Source: Dipteris shenzhenensis (Eukaryota > Polypodiophyta > Polypodiopsida > Gleicheniales). From it: 64,000 nt of DNA. Below are positions 1 to 10,983 of the stretch, piece by piece. The translations under genes were made by a program, and so were the position numbers. The stretch lies in the NCBI GenBank assembly GCA_047967505.1, contig CM106540.1; one strand, written 5' to 3'. The notes under the pieces are model-generated. The model made no database searches and had not been told where the DNA came from. It saw only the letters and a program-made list of their open reading frames with translations. The stretch's first letter is position 1. The number at the start of each line of letters is the position of its first letter.

Positions 1-1514
1 CTGAATAAAGGGGTCATATTGCTTAAGAAAAGAAATGGATATCCTCATTTCTGACCAAACAAGTTTTCTAACTCTTGAAGTTCATGAAATGAGGCCATGA
101 TTATGAAACCATTTTGTAAATGAAGGGTCCATATTGCTCAATAAAAGAAGTGGTTATCCTTGTAAACTAATAAACCACAACAACCAATAACCAAAAAACA
201 AATCTTGAAGTTGCTAGACTCCTTTTTTGATTAAAAGGGATGTATAGTCCACACAAAAAAAAAAAGATTACGTTTGAACTTAGCGAAATCCAGTATTCTG
301 CATCTTTGTTACACTAGTTTAATTTTAAGTCAAAATATTTTCCACTCATAGTTTTCTAATTATTCTATATTGACAATTTGAATATGTTTCCAACCTACAT
401 CACTACAAATGAAGATATGATTTATCACGTAAAAGACACGTTCAAAGTTTTGTGATTGTAAAATCATCCTACAAGGCGTCCCATCACAATTATCACAATT
501 ATCAAGTATCAAGTATAGAAATAGCCCAAAGTTTCCATAAGGAGTAATGAAAAAGACTCCAAAACATTATTTTGGTGGTTCAAAATCTCCATTGCAAAAA
601 GTATTATTATAATAGTCCTTTCAAATTTTGTTCAACATCATGAAGGTGTGCAATCTGCAAAAACCAGGCCTTGAGCATGCAAGATAATGCTGTGAAGATC
701 TCTTTTGTACTCAAGTTAGCTTGGTGACCAAAAATATTGTCTTTTCTATCCATATAAGTAATATGTAAATAATATAGCCCAATTTTAAGTCAAATACACT
801 CACAATATTTTCTATTTTATTATTTGTTGTATATTCCAATACATGTTCATATTATTTCAAATAAGTTTTCAACCTATGCAAATGAAAATGAAGACATGAT
901 TTATCACATAGAAGACATATTCAAACTTTTGTGATGTAAAATCATCCTTCCAAATGTCCTACCACAATTATCAAGTGGAGAATAATTAGCACACTATCCT
1001 TGTGGTTCAAATTACTCATGGAAAAAAGGATTTCTTATATCCAATCCAAGGTACAAAAGGAAATGCAACAAATATAGCCAAACTTTAAGTCAATATTTTA
1101 CACTCATAGTTTGGTATTTTGCTACTAGATGTGTTGAGTTCATGTTATTTCAAATAAGTTTCCTACAAAGCGTCCTGCCACAATTATCAACAAGTAGAGA
1201 AACAAACCAAAAATTTACACAAGGAGAAATGCAAAAAGTTCAAAATCTTCATGGAAAAAAGGATTATTATAGATATCTTTTCATTTAGTATTCAACATCA
1301 TGAAGGTTCAGTCTTCAAAAAAATAACATTTTTGTGGTTCAAAATCCTCATGGAAAAAGGATTATTATAATAGCCCTTCCATTTTCTGTTGACCATCATG
1401 AAAGTACAGTCTCCAAAAATTAAACCTCAAGGCATGTGGGACAATGCCTGGAATATCTCTTTTTTACTCAAGGTGGCTTGGTGAACAAACATATTATTTC
1501 TGCTATCTAATCCA
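1..1514. repeat. Degenerate tandem repeats, AT-rich
   Basis: No gene is seen here. A short segment at 10-44 recurs at about 124-159 (period near 115). A longer unit of roughly 400-450 bases recurs in decayed form. The stretch around 413-512 (a Tcaagtat/acaattatc-rich segment after 'gaaga.atgatttatcac') returns near 890-985 and in part near 1160-1210. The stretch around 610-760 (atcatgaagg..., then a 'ctcaag..agcttggtgaac'-like end) returns near 1280-1310 and 1380-1500. I see no terminal inverted repeats or coding potential. The array lies just beyond the 3' end of the transposase relic, so it may belong to that element. Confidence 0.5.
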
Positions 1515-4500
1515 AGGTATGAAAGGAAGATGTAATAAATATGTTTGCATGGAATATAGGCATCCAATTTGCATGATCATCCAATGAAGTCTTCACAATC
1601 GCAAGAAGGAAATGGAGAAATGTCAACCTTGTATTCAATACCTTTTTGCATTGATCCTTCTGTAGAAACAATGAACTCAGCATGCTCCATGGCCTTCATG
1701 ACTGTTGCATCCTTAACAATGCATTTCATGACCAATGACCTCTGAATTCTATCTTCCATTTCTTTGGAGGTTTTGATTGCTTTGCCATCTCGACACCGAG
1801 GTCGATCTTCATGCAATACTATTGTTTCATCATGGGCATGAATTGGTGAAGCACAACTTGCACCCACCATTGGAGTTGACACTCCTAATATGACAACAAA
1901 CCCCGAGCTTGTCAACCTGGAAATCTCTACACTTGTCAAGGATGTTCCTGATTGAATCTTCCACCTTCCTAGTGATGGTCTTGGAATACGTGTAATGCTA
2001 GTTGATGGCTTCCACGTGTGGGTTACATCATTTCCACAAAACCAAATCATTTGGGAGCGCACTCCAATTGGTGTTTGAATCCTCCCAAAGAATGATGGTG
2101 CAACAACTCCATGTCGATTTTCACGATCCTTTATATTGACAAGCTTGTTACATTTTCCTCCTTGTCCAAGCCAAGCCTGGCAACGGACTTGGCTTGTTAC
2201 AAGAACTCTTCGTAATCATGCCCAATTTGCATCATGCACTTCATATTCTTGTACACTCTTGGAACCATCATCCTCAAAACTCTCTGTTGCAAATTTAGTA
2301 CTAGATTTTGGAGACATGGTGTATCTTTTCATATTTGCATAACTATACTTAGGGCGGTGACTATCATCCTCACATATATTTGAAGGCATTGACTTTGGCC
2401 TTTTCCTTCGCACAGTCTTGTCATCTCCATCATTAAAACATACTTCAGATACAACACCCATTTCCTTTGCAACATTACTTGTTAGATCAACAACTGTTTT
2501 GGCACTAATGTCAATCTGAGATTTTGAAGATCTTTTTTTTAAGGTCTCTAGACTCGGCCCACTTCCAATAAACTGGCCCTTCAAAAAAGATGTGTATCTA
2601 GAGCTTTGTAAAATTGCATTTGAGAGGTCACTAATAGAGGCATTGTAGAGACCAACATATTTGATATGGTTCAATCCAGCCCTGCAACTACCATGAATAG
2701 ACTCTACTAGATTTGTTCAAGGTATCAAGTACTTCTCGTTATCTAACATACTCTACAAACCAAGCATTGCATAGATATTGTAATGGCAAAATTACATTAT
2801 TAACATGATTTTAAAAAATTCAAGAGAAATACAAAACCAACCTCTATAATATAGTGGCCCCAATGGGGAAATTCTAGCATGTCACCATGCAAACCAAGTT
2901 TCAAGCCATGGCAAGTCTAAATCAATTGCATGGCCTGCATTCCACCATGCCCTTAGGCTTCTCATTTCGACTTCTGCAGCTTGCTCTGTAGAGGCATCCT
3001 TCCAGCATCTACATTGGATTTTAAATTCCTCTTGGCTGCCAACTTTTATACATGCCTTTGCATGGGAATGAAGACTTTGCTCCCAATGGAAAAGGCAAGA
3101 ACGCTCTTTCCCTTCCATTATATTGTCAGGGCCACCATTGAAAGTGGCACGTACATCTCTCCAGTTGGCTTGGGCCTCATCTGCCATGAACCCTTTGAAT
3201 TCAGCATTGTCAAACCCTTCTGAAACCATTACTTTGTTGAGAGTATCCAAAAATAGAATTTGTGCGTCAGTATCTTCCACCTTGAAGTCACAAGTTGCAA
3301 TTGTTTGCAACTCTTGGATAAAAGGATTATACACATGGCAAGCCATGGTAGTCCAATCTTTCATTCGCTTCACAAAGTCAAACAACACCCAACAATGACC
3401 CAATTCTCCTCCAGGTCTCATTTTATTTACCAAATCAACCCGTGAACCAGAACCTTGGGTAGACATTTTAAATACATGACACTTGCTGCATGAACTATGT
3501 TGCAATTGTCCAAGAAACATTACACATATCTACAATGTCTTTTCAAGTATAAAATTCCATCTAGCCCATCTGACACAGGTCGAGAGTCACGTCAACCCTC
3601 CTCAATCCATCTTGATAATCTATACACAGACATAAAGTTGGTCAATATTCATTGTCAATAACATAATTTAATAAACCAATGCAATAACAAATATTATGGT
3701 AATTACCTTCTTTTGTTGAGCAAAGGTTCACATTGTTTTACAAATCTTGTAGCTCAACATCCGACATCTTAATCCCATCTTGCACTTTTTTAGACAATAA
3801 AATTTTCAGAATAATGGACAATTATATTTTGTATCCCGTTAAGGCATACAGCACCACCAGCCCTCACCATTTTAGAAACTTTGGTTTTAATGGCATCCTT
3901 TGTTCTTTTGGTCAAACCATCTCCAACGAGATGATTATGATGGCCATGGTGTATGACTGCACGAGTAAGATTCACACCATCTCTACATTCTGGCATGCAG
4001 AGTAACATTTCACAGTAACATCTCTCCAAGCAAATTGGTGGACAACCACAATGTATACATGATAAGGAGCCATATGATTCAATTGACACATTTGCTGGGG
4101 CCACTCTAATCAATCTCCCATCCCATTATGTCTCATTCTCTATCCCAATTCTTTTTTTATAACCACAAGGACTACATTTATACAACGGAGGTGACCTCCA
4201 CATTCCTTTCTATGAACCTCCACATTCCTTTCTATGAACCACACTAGGAAATACTTTATTTGTTGTAATAGGATCACTCCAAACATGACCATCAAATTTT
4301 GACTCCGTACCTTTTGTGCGATGTTTCATTAAAGTAGCTGGTAGCTCAAAGAAAGCATCACCATCATAAGTAGAAGGCAACTCATCCACAGTGACGTGCA
4401 TTTCAACCTTCTCATAGGCCTCACGCAATCTGTTCTTTATAGGTAGTTGCATAATAATCTCAATGAGACTATGTTGTTTGTCATTCTCAATGTTGCTAGC

Positions 4501-4864
4501 TGAATCATGTTTCCTTGCCTCATCATTTTTGTTGCAAACAGAGGAAATCTTTTTTGTTTTCGTGCACTAGAGTCTTCTGAAGTTCATTGTCATCAAGCTT
4601 GAATCTTTCTCCCTTAATGGTGAAAGTATCACCAAACTACGCATCAAGGTGAAACATTTTGTATCCATCGTCATGGACTTCGTATTGCAGCTCCATTGTC
4701 AAATCAGACCCATTATCACCAAAGTGCTGATGGACAGATATGGACCCAAGTGTGAATTGAAAATGGCTAGCAAGCATCATCTTTGACAACACTCCTCTAC
4801 CTACGGAAGTGCGAACAAACATATGCAAAGATCTATCCTCATTCTGAATTGTGACAGATTCCAT
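1515..4864 (-). pseudogene. Mutator-like (MULE) transposase gene, decayed, multi-exon
   Basis: Reading on the minus strand from an ATG at 4864, decayed segments follow in order. First comes an N-terminal part (4864-4210). Then a Cys/His-rich part (4113-3790) ends in a HHGHHNH segment, as seen before the catalytic domain of many MULE and FAR1-type proteins. A DDE-like block (3520-2882) includes TIATCDFKVEDTDAQ and FMADEAQANW, followed by an ER..LFHWEQS segment. A linker (2710-2130) rich in charged residues and a SWIM-type zinc finger at 1600-1530 (CDC then CKH) close it. The last segments are broken by a TGA just after CDCEDFIG. Probable introns lie near 2700-2857 and 3530-3720. In-frame stops show it is not functional. 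Known role of the family: cut-and-paste transposition, or a domesticated transcription factor. No terminal inverted repeats were found. Confidence 0.6.
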
Positions 4865-5254
4865 AAGAATGGAATGGTTGAGCTGTGCAACTCAATGAGA
4901 TGAAGTCCAAAGGGTGAGATCAAGAGCAGAGTGTTCGTTTCAAGAACTCATTTGAAACAAGAGTTTGCCACAAGAAAAGTTTCTCAGAAATTCTTTGCAC
5001 ACACTGCCCATTGTTTATACTCACAACTTTGTAAGATAGGTCTTGTGAAAGTCAGCACAAGTGTGACAATGGTACTGAACCATGATGTAAAATTTAGCCA
5101 TCCTTTGGTAACAACAATACTATAATACCATGGACTCTTAGACCTTTTAATCCCCAACCTTTCTTTGACACGTACGGGAGTTATTGCAAGGCATGCTCGC
5201 TAGCAATGACATTTCATTATTGCTACATATTCATTTCGACAATATGATATAAGT

Positions 5255-5640
5255 ATTTCGAAGTTGATAGAGGACTCTATGTTTCATCAATTATTTATGA
5301 AAGATAGAGGCCCATAGACCCCTTTCATCAAAAGACTATTTCATCGATGAAAGGGGTCTATTAGACTCTATTTTTCATCAATTATTAATGAAAGGTAGAG
5401 GCCAATGGACCCCTTTTGTTGAGGAAAGGGGTCTATGGACCTCTATCTTTCATGAACCATTAATTAAATATAAAGGCTAATAGACCCCTTTCGTTGACGA
5501 AAGGGGTCTATTGGCCTCTATATTTAATTATTTTCTCCAAAAGGGGTCTATTGGCATCTATCTTCCATTAACAATAAATAAAAATTATTTTCTCCAAAAT
5601 GGGTCTATTGGCCTCTATCATTAATCAAATATTAATTAAA
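5255..5640. repeat. Array of foldback hairpins with GACCCCTTT/AAAGGGGTC stems
   Basis: At least three imperfect palindromes follow one another. Each has arms reading roughly 'tagaggccaatagacccctttc' in one direction and its complement in the other. The best is at 5462-5529, about 68 bases with two mismatches in the arms and a two-base centre. Half-units (ggggtctattggcctctat) continue to 5640. Transcripts of either strand would fold. It resembles a nested foldback or MITE cluster, but no flanking target duplication was identified. The preceding stretch 4865-5254 holds nothing recognisable. Confidence 0.75.
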
Positions 5641-5837
5641 AAGATATTAAATTGTATGTCGACCTCACACAGTAAAATTATCAACCTCACAATTATGAAA
5701 AATTATCAACCTCACATAGTAATGATGTTTAATTAAATGATGATAGGTTGAGTGCACCATTAACCTATTCCACTTGCAATAGTTTGGGGGATATATCAAA
5801 CCTATTGCACAAATTGAAAAAAATAATTAAAGTTTGA

Positions 5838-6262
5838 TTGTACTTTAGGGTTAGGGTTTAGGGTTTAGTATTTAGGGTTAAGGATTTAGGGCTTAGGATT
5901 TAAGATTTAGTGTTTAGGGTTTCGGGTTTATGATTATGTTTTTAGGGTTTAGGGTTTAGGGTTTAGAATCTAGGGTTTAGGGTTTAGGATTTAGCATTTA
6001 GGGTTTATGATTATTGTTTTAGGGTTTAGGATTTAGGATTTAGGTTTTAGGTTTTAGGGTTTAGGGTTTAGTATATAAGATCATGAGCTTAGAGTCTAGA
6101 ATCTAGGGTTTAGAATTGAAAATTAGGTTTTAGAATTTAAGTTATAGGGGTTAGGGTTTAAGGTTTAGGGTTTAGGGATTATAATTGTTATATAAGTTTA
6201 AGAGCTTAGATTGTATAACCTAAGATTTAGGGAACTTTAGGATTTAAGATTTAGGGTGTAAG
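5838..6262. repeat. Interstitial telomere-like tract (degenerate TTTAGGG)
   Basis: About 420 bases consist of heptamers related to the Arabidopsis-type plant telomere unit TTTAGGG. Exact runs of two to three units (near 5845-5870, 5941-5965 and 6055-6068) are mixed with variants such as TTTAGGA, TTTAAGA and TTTAGTA. The decay and internal location mark it as an interstitial telomeric sequence, not a chromosome end. The orientation is uniform (G-rich on the plus strand). Confidence 0.85.
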
Positions 6263-6360
6263 ATTTAAGGTATATAGACTATATAAAATATGCATTTCAA
6301 AGTATTTAGTTTAGACATATATAGACTATATGTTATATGCTTTCCAAAGTGTTTTGTTTA

Positions 6361-6645
6361 TAGGTACGATTTTTTGCAAAGGCTTTACTTTAAGTAAGTA
6401 TAAGTCTACCTAGTCAAAGTATCCTACTGATTAGGGACAAGCACATAGGCTAAAAGCACACCGATTCATATTTTCTTACATTCATGCTGCATGGTGTATC
6501 AAAAGGTATGATTCTTTGCAAAGGCTTTACTTTAAGTCATTATAAGTCTACCTAGTCAAAGTATCCTACTGATTAGGGACAAGAACATAGGCTAAAAGCA
6601 CACCGATTCATATTTTCTTACATTCATGCTGCATGGTGTATCAGA
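6361..6645. repeat. Direct tandem duplication of about 142 bases
   Basis: Two near-identical copies, about 6361-6503 and 6504-6645, start at 'ggta(c/t)gatt.tttgcaaagg' and end at 'gctgcatggtgtatca'. They differ at only a handful of positions, so the duplication is fairly recent. It has no coding potential. Confidence 0.85.
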
Positions 6646-7402
6646 AGAAATGAAAAAGTATGTGATAAGAAATATTCAGAAGAAATATGTATTCCATATC
6701 ATGGATACCTTGGATATCTGGTGGTTGCTTAAGTAAAAAAATGATATGGATGCAATGATACTGTAGTTTTGTGAAAAGCCTTAAACAAAGTTTAAGGCTT
6801 TTGCAAAGTATTACACATAGTAACAAAGATAAGTAAGTATGCTAAACCTCTTCTAGATTCTATGGATTTAAATACCTACCTTACAAATACATTATCTAAT
6901 TTTTCATTCTTCAACTAATTAACAAGTATTATACACATGGAAGAAAAGCATACATGCTAAAAGTAAGTGTGTAAATTTTAATATTTTCTTATTTTTAAAA
7001 TTAATTCAATTCTTTGATTGACTACTTTTTAAAATTGAAAGGTTATTAGTATATAATCTACATAATTTTAAATGTTATTAATATATAATATTAATAATTT
7101 ATATATTTATTTAAATTTATATTTATATTAATTTATATTTATATTAATTTTTAAGTTAATAATATATAGAATAGCAATATATTCACTAATTCTTCATTGT
7201 TTTAAGAATAAGTATTATATAAAGCACATATGCTAGAAGACCTCCCTTTTAAGTTATATTTTTTTAATTAATGTATTTATATAATATTTATATTAATTTA
7301 TAGATTAATAATATATATTCTTAGCAAAATTATATTTTAACATTAGTTAATAAAAATTTATTATATTATGGAGTAAAAATATTATAAATGGATTTCTTAT
7401 AT
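6646..7402. other. AT-rich spacer, no gene seen
   Basis: The stretch is strongly AT-rich with 'atatttatattaattt' type low complexity around 7060-7340. I see no reading frame, repeat family or RNA gene that I can support. Confidence 0.6.
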
Positions 7403-8045
7403 TAATAAAGTGCCGTGAGAAGAGTTTTTTGGAAAGATTTATGACTAAATTTTGTTTTGAAGTTGTTGCATACGCAATAGGTAGGAAGGTTTGAGTGGTT
7501 TTGAGGTTAAGAGAGAAATTTGTAATAAAGTGTCGTGAGAAGAGTTTTTTGGAGAGATTTATGATTAAATTTTGTTTTGAAGTTGTTGCATATGCACTAG
7601 GTAGGGAGGTTTGAGTGGTTTTGAGGTTGAGAGAGAAATTTATACTAGATTGTTTTTTTTTTTAAAGAAGTTTTTTTGAGAGATTTATGATTAAATTTTG
7701 TTTTGAAGTTGTTGCGTACGCAATAGGTAGGGAAGTTTGAGTGGTTTTAAGGTTGAGAGAGAAATTTGTAATAGATTTTTTTTTTTTATTGAGGAGTTTT
7801 TTGGAGAGATTTATGATTAAATTTTGTTTTGAAGTTGTTGCGTATGCAATAGGTAGGGTTTGAGTGGTTTTAAGGTTGAGAGAGAAATTCGTAATAGATT
7901 GTTTTTTTTTCGTTGAGGAGTTTTTTGGAGAGATTTATTATTAAATTTTGTTTTGAAGTTGTTGCATACACAATAGGTAGGGAGGTTTGAGTGGTTTTGA
8001 GGTCGAGAGAGAAATTTGTAATAGATTTTTTTTTTTGGAAAAATT
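7403..8045. repeat. Minisatellite of unit S1, about five 110-130-base monomers
   Basis: Monomers carry in order: a T-run, 'ggagagatttatgattaaat', 'tttgttttgaagttgttgc', the core GCGTACGCAATAGGTAGGG (or variants with ATACGC, ATGC or ACAC), 'aggtttgagtggttttgagg' and 'ttgagagagaaatttgtaat'. Units start near 7411, 7526, 7660, 7785 and 7910. The first two have the linker 'aagtg(c/t)cgtgagaagag' in place of the T-run. The central TTGCGTACGCAA is a perfect palindrome that also appears in the neighbouring GC block. The same array begins the second unit at 57512. Confidence 0.85.
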
Positions 8046-8480
8046 GTTGCGTGCCCAATAGGCTAGGAGAGAAATTTTTGAAAATAGCTTATGAGAGTTT
8101 GAGGTAAAGAGAAAAATTTGTGGGAAAAAATATTTAATGCAAAAATGGTTTTTTGAAGTTGTTCCGTACACACAAGTTTTTGAGAAAAGAATCAGATTTG
8201 AAAAAAAATTCAAATTTACAAAAACTTGATCTTTAGAAGTTCTTGCGTACGCAATAGGTTAGAAATGAACTCACCTCTTACAACATTTTGAAAATTTTTG
8301 AGAATCCTATAACAGGTTGATGAGAGGAGAGAAGCATGGAGTGTAAAAGAATGATCTTTGAATGAAAGAGAGAATGAAGAATGTTCTACTTATAGTGAAC
8401 CTAAAAGAACTAAAAGAACCTTAAAAACTAAAAAAAGCTGACTTGACCTAAAAGCTACCCATTTCCTATAAAACTCTACT
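8046..8480. other. Linker between minisatellite and GC block (S1)
   Basis: This is single-copy-like sequence shared with 58031-58440 of S2. It contains one more isolated core, 'ttgcgtacgcaataggttag', near 8242, and ends in a stretch rich in 'aaaagaactaaa'. It holds no gene. Confidence 0.6.
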
Positions 8481-10640
8481 TCTCCTCATTCTCTCTCACA
8501 ACTTTCCTGGAGCTCACCACCTCTCCACCCAGGTACTCCCTCCCTCCCTCTTGTCCCTCCCCTCTCGCTTCCCATCCCCTCTCCTCCCGCTTCCTCTCTC
8601 CCCTCCCTTCCCCTCTCCTCCCTCCCGTCCCTTACCCTCCCTCCCCCTCCCTTCCCCTCTCCTCTCCCTTCTTCTCCCGCTTCTTCTCTCCCCCTCCCTT
8701 CCCCTCTCCTCCCGCTTCTCCCGTCCCTCCTCCCGCTTCCTCTCCTCCCCTCCCCCTCCCTTCCCCTCTCCTCCCCCTTCCCCTTCCCCTCTCCTCCCTG
8801 CTCTCCCTTCCCTTCCCTGCCTCCCCCTCCCCCTCCCTGCCGGCCCCTCCCTTCCCCTCCTCTCCCTCCCCGTTCCCCTCCCCACCAGCCCCTCCCTCTC
8901 CCTCCCTCCCCCTCCCCGCCGGCCCCTCCCTCCCCTTCCCTGCCGTCCCTCCCCGTCGGCCCTCCCCGCCAGCCCCTCCCTCCCCTTCCCCACCGTCCCT
9001 CCCCACCAGCCCCTCCCTCCCTGCTGTTCCTCCCTTCCCTTCCCTGCCGTCCCTCCCTTCCCCTCCCCCTCCCCCTCCCCCTCCCCGCCGGCCCCTCCCT
9101 TCCCCGCCTCCCCCTCTGCCTCCCCTCCCCATCGTAGGCGAGAGGGAGGGAGGGAGGGGAGGGGGCCGACGTGAGGGGGAGGTGGGGAAGGGGGAGGGGA
9201 GAGGGCCAACGGGAGGGCCGAGAAGGGGGAGGGGAGGCAGGGAGGGCATGGGGAAGGGGGAGGGGGAGGGGAGGCAGGGAAGGGGGAGGGGAGGCGCGGG
9301 TAAGGGGGAGGGGGAGGGGAGGTAGGGAAGGGGGAGGGGAGGTGGGAGGGCACGAGGAGAGGAGGGCGGGGGGGTTAACCCCCCCACCTGTTGCGCACAC
9401 AACAGGTGGTGTGGGGGGGAAAATTTCCCTGCCATCCCTCACCGCCAGCCCCTCCCTCCCCGCCGTCCCTCCCCTCCCTTCCCCGCCGTCCCTCCCTTCC
9501 CCTCCCCCTCCCCCTCCCCACTGGTCCCTCCCTTCCCTCCTCCCCCTCTACCTCCCCTCCCCATCGCAGGCAGGAGGGAGGGAGGGAGGGGAGGGGGACG
9601 ACGCGAGGGGGAGGTGGGGAAGGGGGAGGGGAGGGGGCCAACGAGAGGGCGGGGAAGGGGAAGGGGAGGCGGGGAGGACACAAGGAAGGGGGAGGGGGAG
9701 GGGAGGCAGGGAAGGGGGAGGGGAGGCACGGGAAAGGGGGAGGGGGAGGGGAGGCGGGATGACACAGGGAGAGGAGGGAGGGGGGTTAACCCCCCCACCC
9801 CACCCGTTGCACCACCTGTTGCAACAGGTGGGGTGGGGGGGTGAGGCGGGGAAGGGGGAGGGGAGGCAGGAGGGCGAGGGGATGAGAGGAGGGAGGGGGA
9901 GGGTTAAACCCCCCCTGTTGTGCACACAACAGGTGGGGTGGGGTTAATAATACCCCCCACCCCACCTGTTGCACACGCAACAAGTGGGGTGGGGGTAATA
10001 ATACCCCCCACCCCACCTGTTGTGCAGGCAACAGGTGGGGGTAAACCCCCCCTCCCTCCTCTCCTCCTACCCTCTCGCCCCCTCCCTGCCCTCCCTTCCC
10101 TGCCTCCCCTCTCCCTTCCCTAGCCGTTAACCCCCCCTCCCTCCTCTCCTCCTGCCCTCCCGTCGCCCCCTCCCCCTTCCCCGCCTCCCCTCCCGTCGAC
10201 CCCCTCCCTTCCTCCCTCCACTCCCTTCCCCTCTCCTCCCGCTTTTCCCCTCTTCTCCCTCTTTTGTAAGGCAGGGAGCGATGAGGAGGGCGGGAGGGGA
10301 GGGAGGAGGGAGAGGAGAGGGCAATCGGGAGGAAGGAGGTAGGCAGGGAGGTGAGAGGGAGGAGGAGAGGAGGTAGGCGGGGAGGTAGGAGGGAGGAGGC
10401 GAGAGGGCGGGGAGGGCACAGACGGGAGGGGGAGGTGGGAGGGAGGGGAGGGGGTCGACAGGAGGGCGCAGATAGGAGGAGGAGGCAAAGAAAGAGGAAG
10501 GAAGAGGCAGACGGGAGGAGGCAAAGAAAGAGGAAGGAAGAGGTGGGATGGGGAAGGCGAGAGGAGAGGAGGGGGTTAACCCCCAACCTATTGCGCACGC
10601 AACAGGTTGGGGGTTAATCCCTCCCCTACCCTAAGCCCCC
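8481..10640. repeat. GC-rich polypyrimidine/polypurine block with short palindromes (S1)
   Basis: Long C/T-rich runs on the plus strand (8481-9135, 9425-9570, 10045-10260) each switch abruptly to G/A-rich runs (9140-9370, 9570-9785, 10265-10570). Each half can therefore pair with the other. The switch 'ccccatcg.aggc' occurs at about 9128 and 9558. Purine runs end at palindromes of the type CACCTGTTGCGCACGCAAC, at about 9379-9420, 9795-9835, 9910-9940, 9960-9990, 10008-10038 and 10577-10612. Open frames on both strands (Pro/Ser/Leu or Gly/Arg/Glu only) are composition artefacts. The block matches 58441-60105 in style but not base for base. Confidence 0.8.
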
Positions 10641-10983
10641 AAAGGGCTTTAAATTTTTATTTTATTTTTAAATTAAAAAAATTAATTTAATTTAATTTAA
10701 AGAAGGAAAAAAATGATGAAAAAAATTAATTAACTTAATTTATTTTTAAAAAATAAAAAAAAGTCGAAATAAATAAAATTTTAAAAAATTAAATTAAATT
10801 TTAGATATAAAAATAAATTAATTAATTAAAATAAAATAATTAAAAAAAGATGAAAAAATAATTTTATTTTATTTTAAAAATTAAAAATAAATAAAGCTTG
10901 AAATAATATTTAATTAGAAATTCATTTAATATTTTGAGTTTGAAAATCATTGTAATTTATTTTTGATTGTTTTTCAAAAAACT
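10641..10983. other. AT-rich leader of X (S1)
   Basis: The leader is almost pure A/T, with attaattaa-type repeats, directly upstream of the X start codon. The same leader is at 60106-60385. It presumably holds the promoter or 5' UTR of X, but no specific element can be named. Confidence 0.5.

Noticed and set aside
5838-6262. A true chromosome end
   Set aside because: The repeats are degenerate and flanked by several kilobases of other DNA on both sides.
7403-8045. CRISPR-like array
   Set aside because: Monomers are 110-130 bases with no unique spacers of constant length; this is an ordinary minisatellite in nuclear DNA.
8486-10617. Long overlapping open frames on both strands (up to about 320 codons)
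   Set aside because: They encode only Pro/Ser/Leu or Gly/Arg/Glu and exist in most frames because the DNA is pure C/T or G/A. They are not conserved between S1 and S2.
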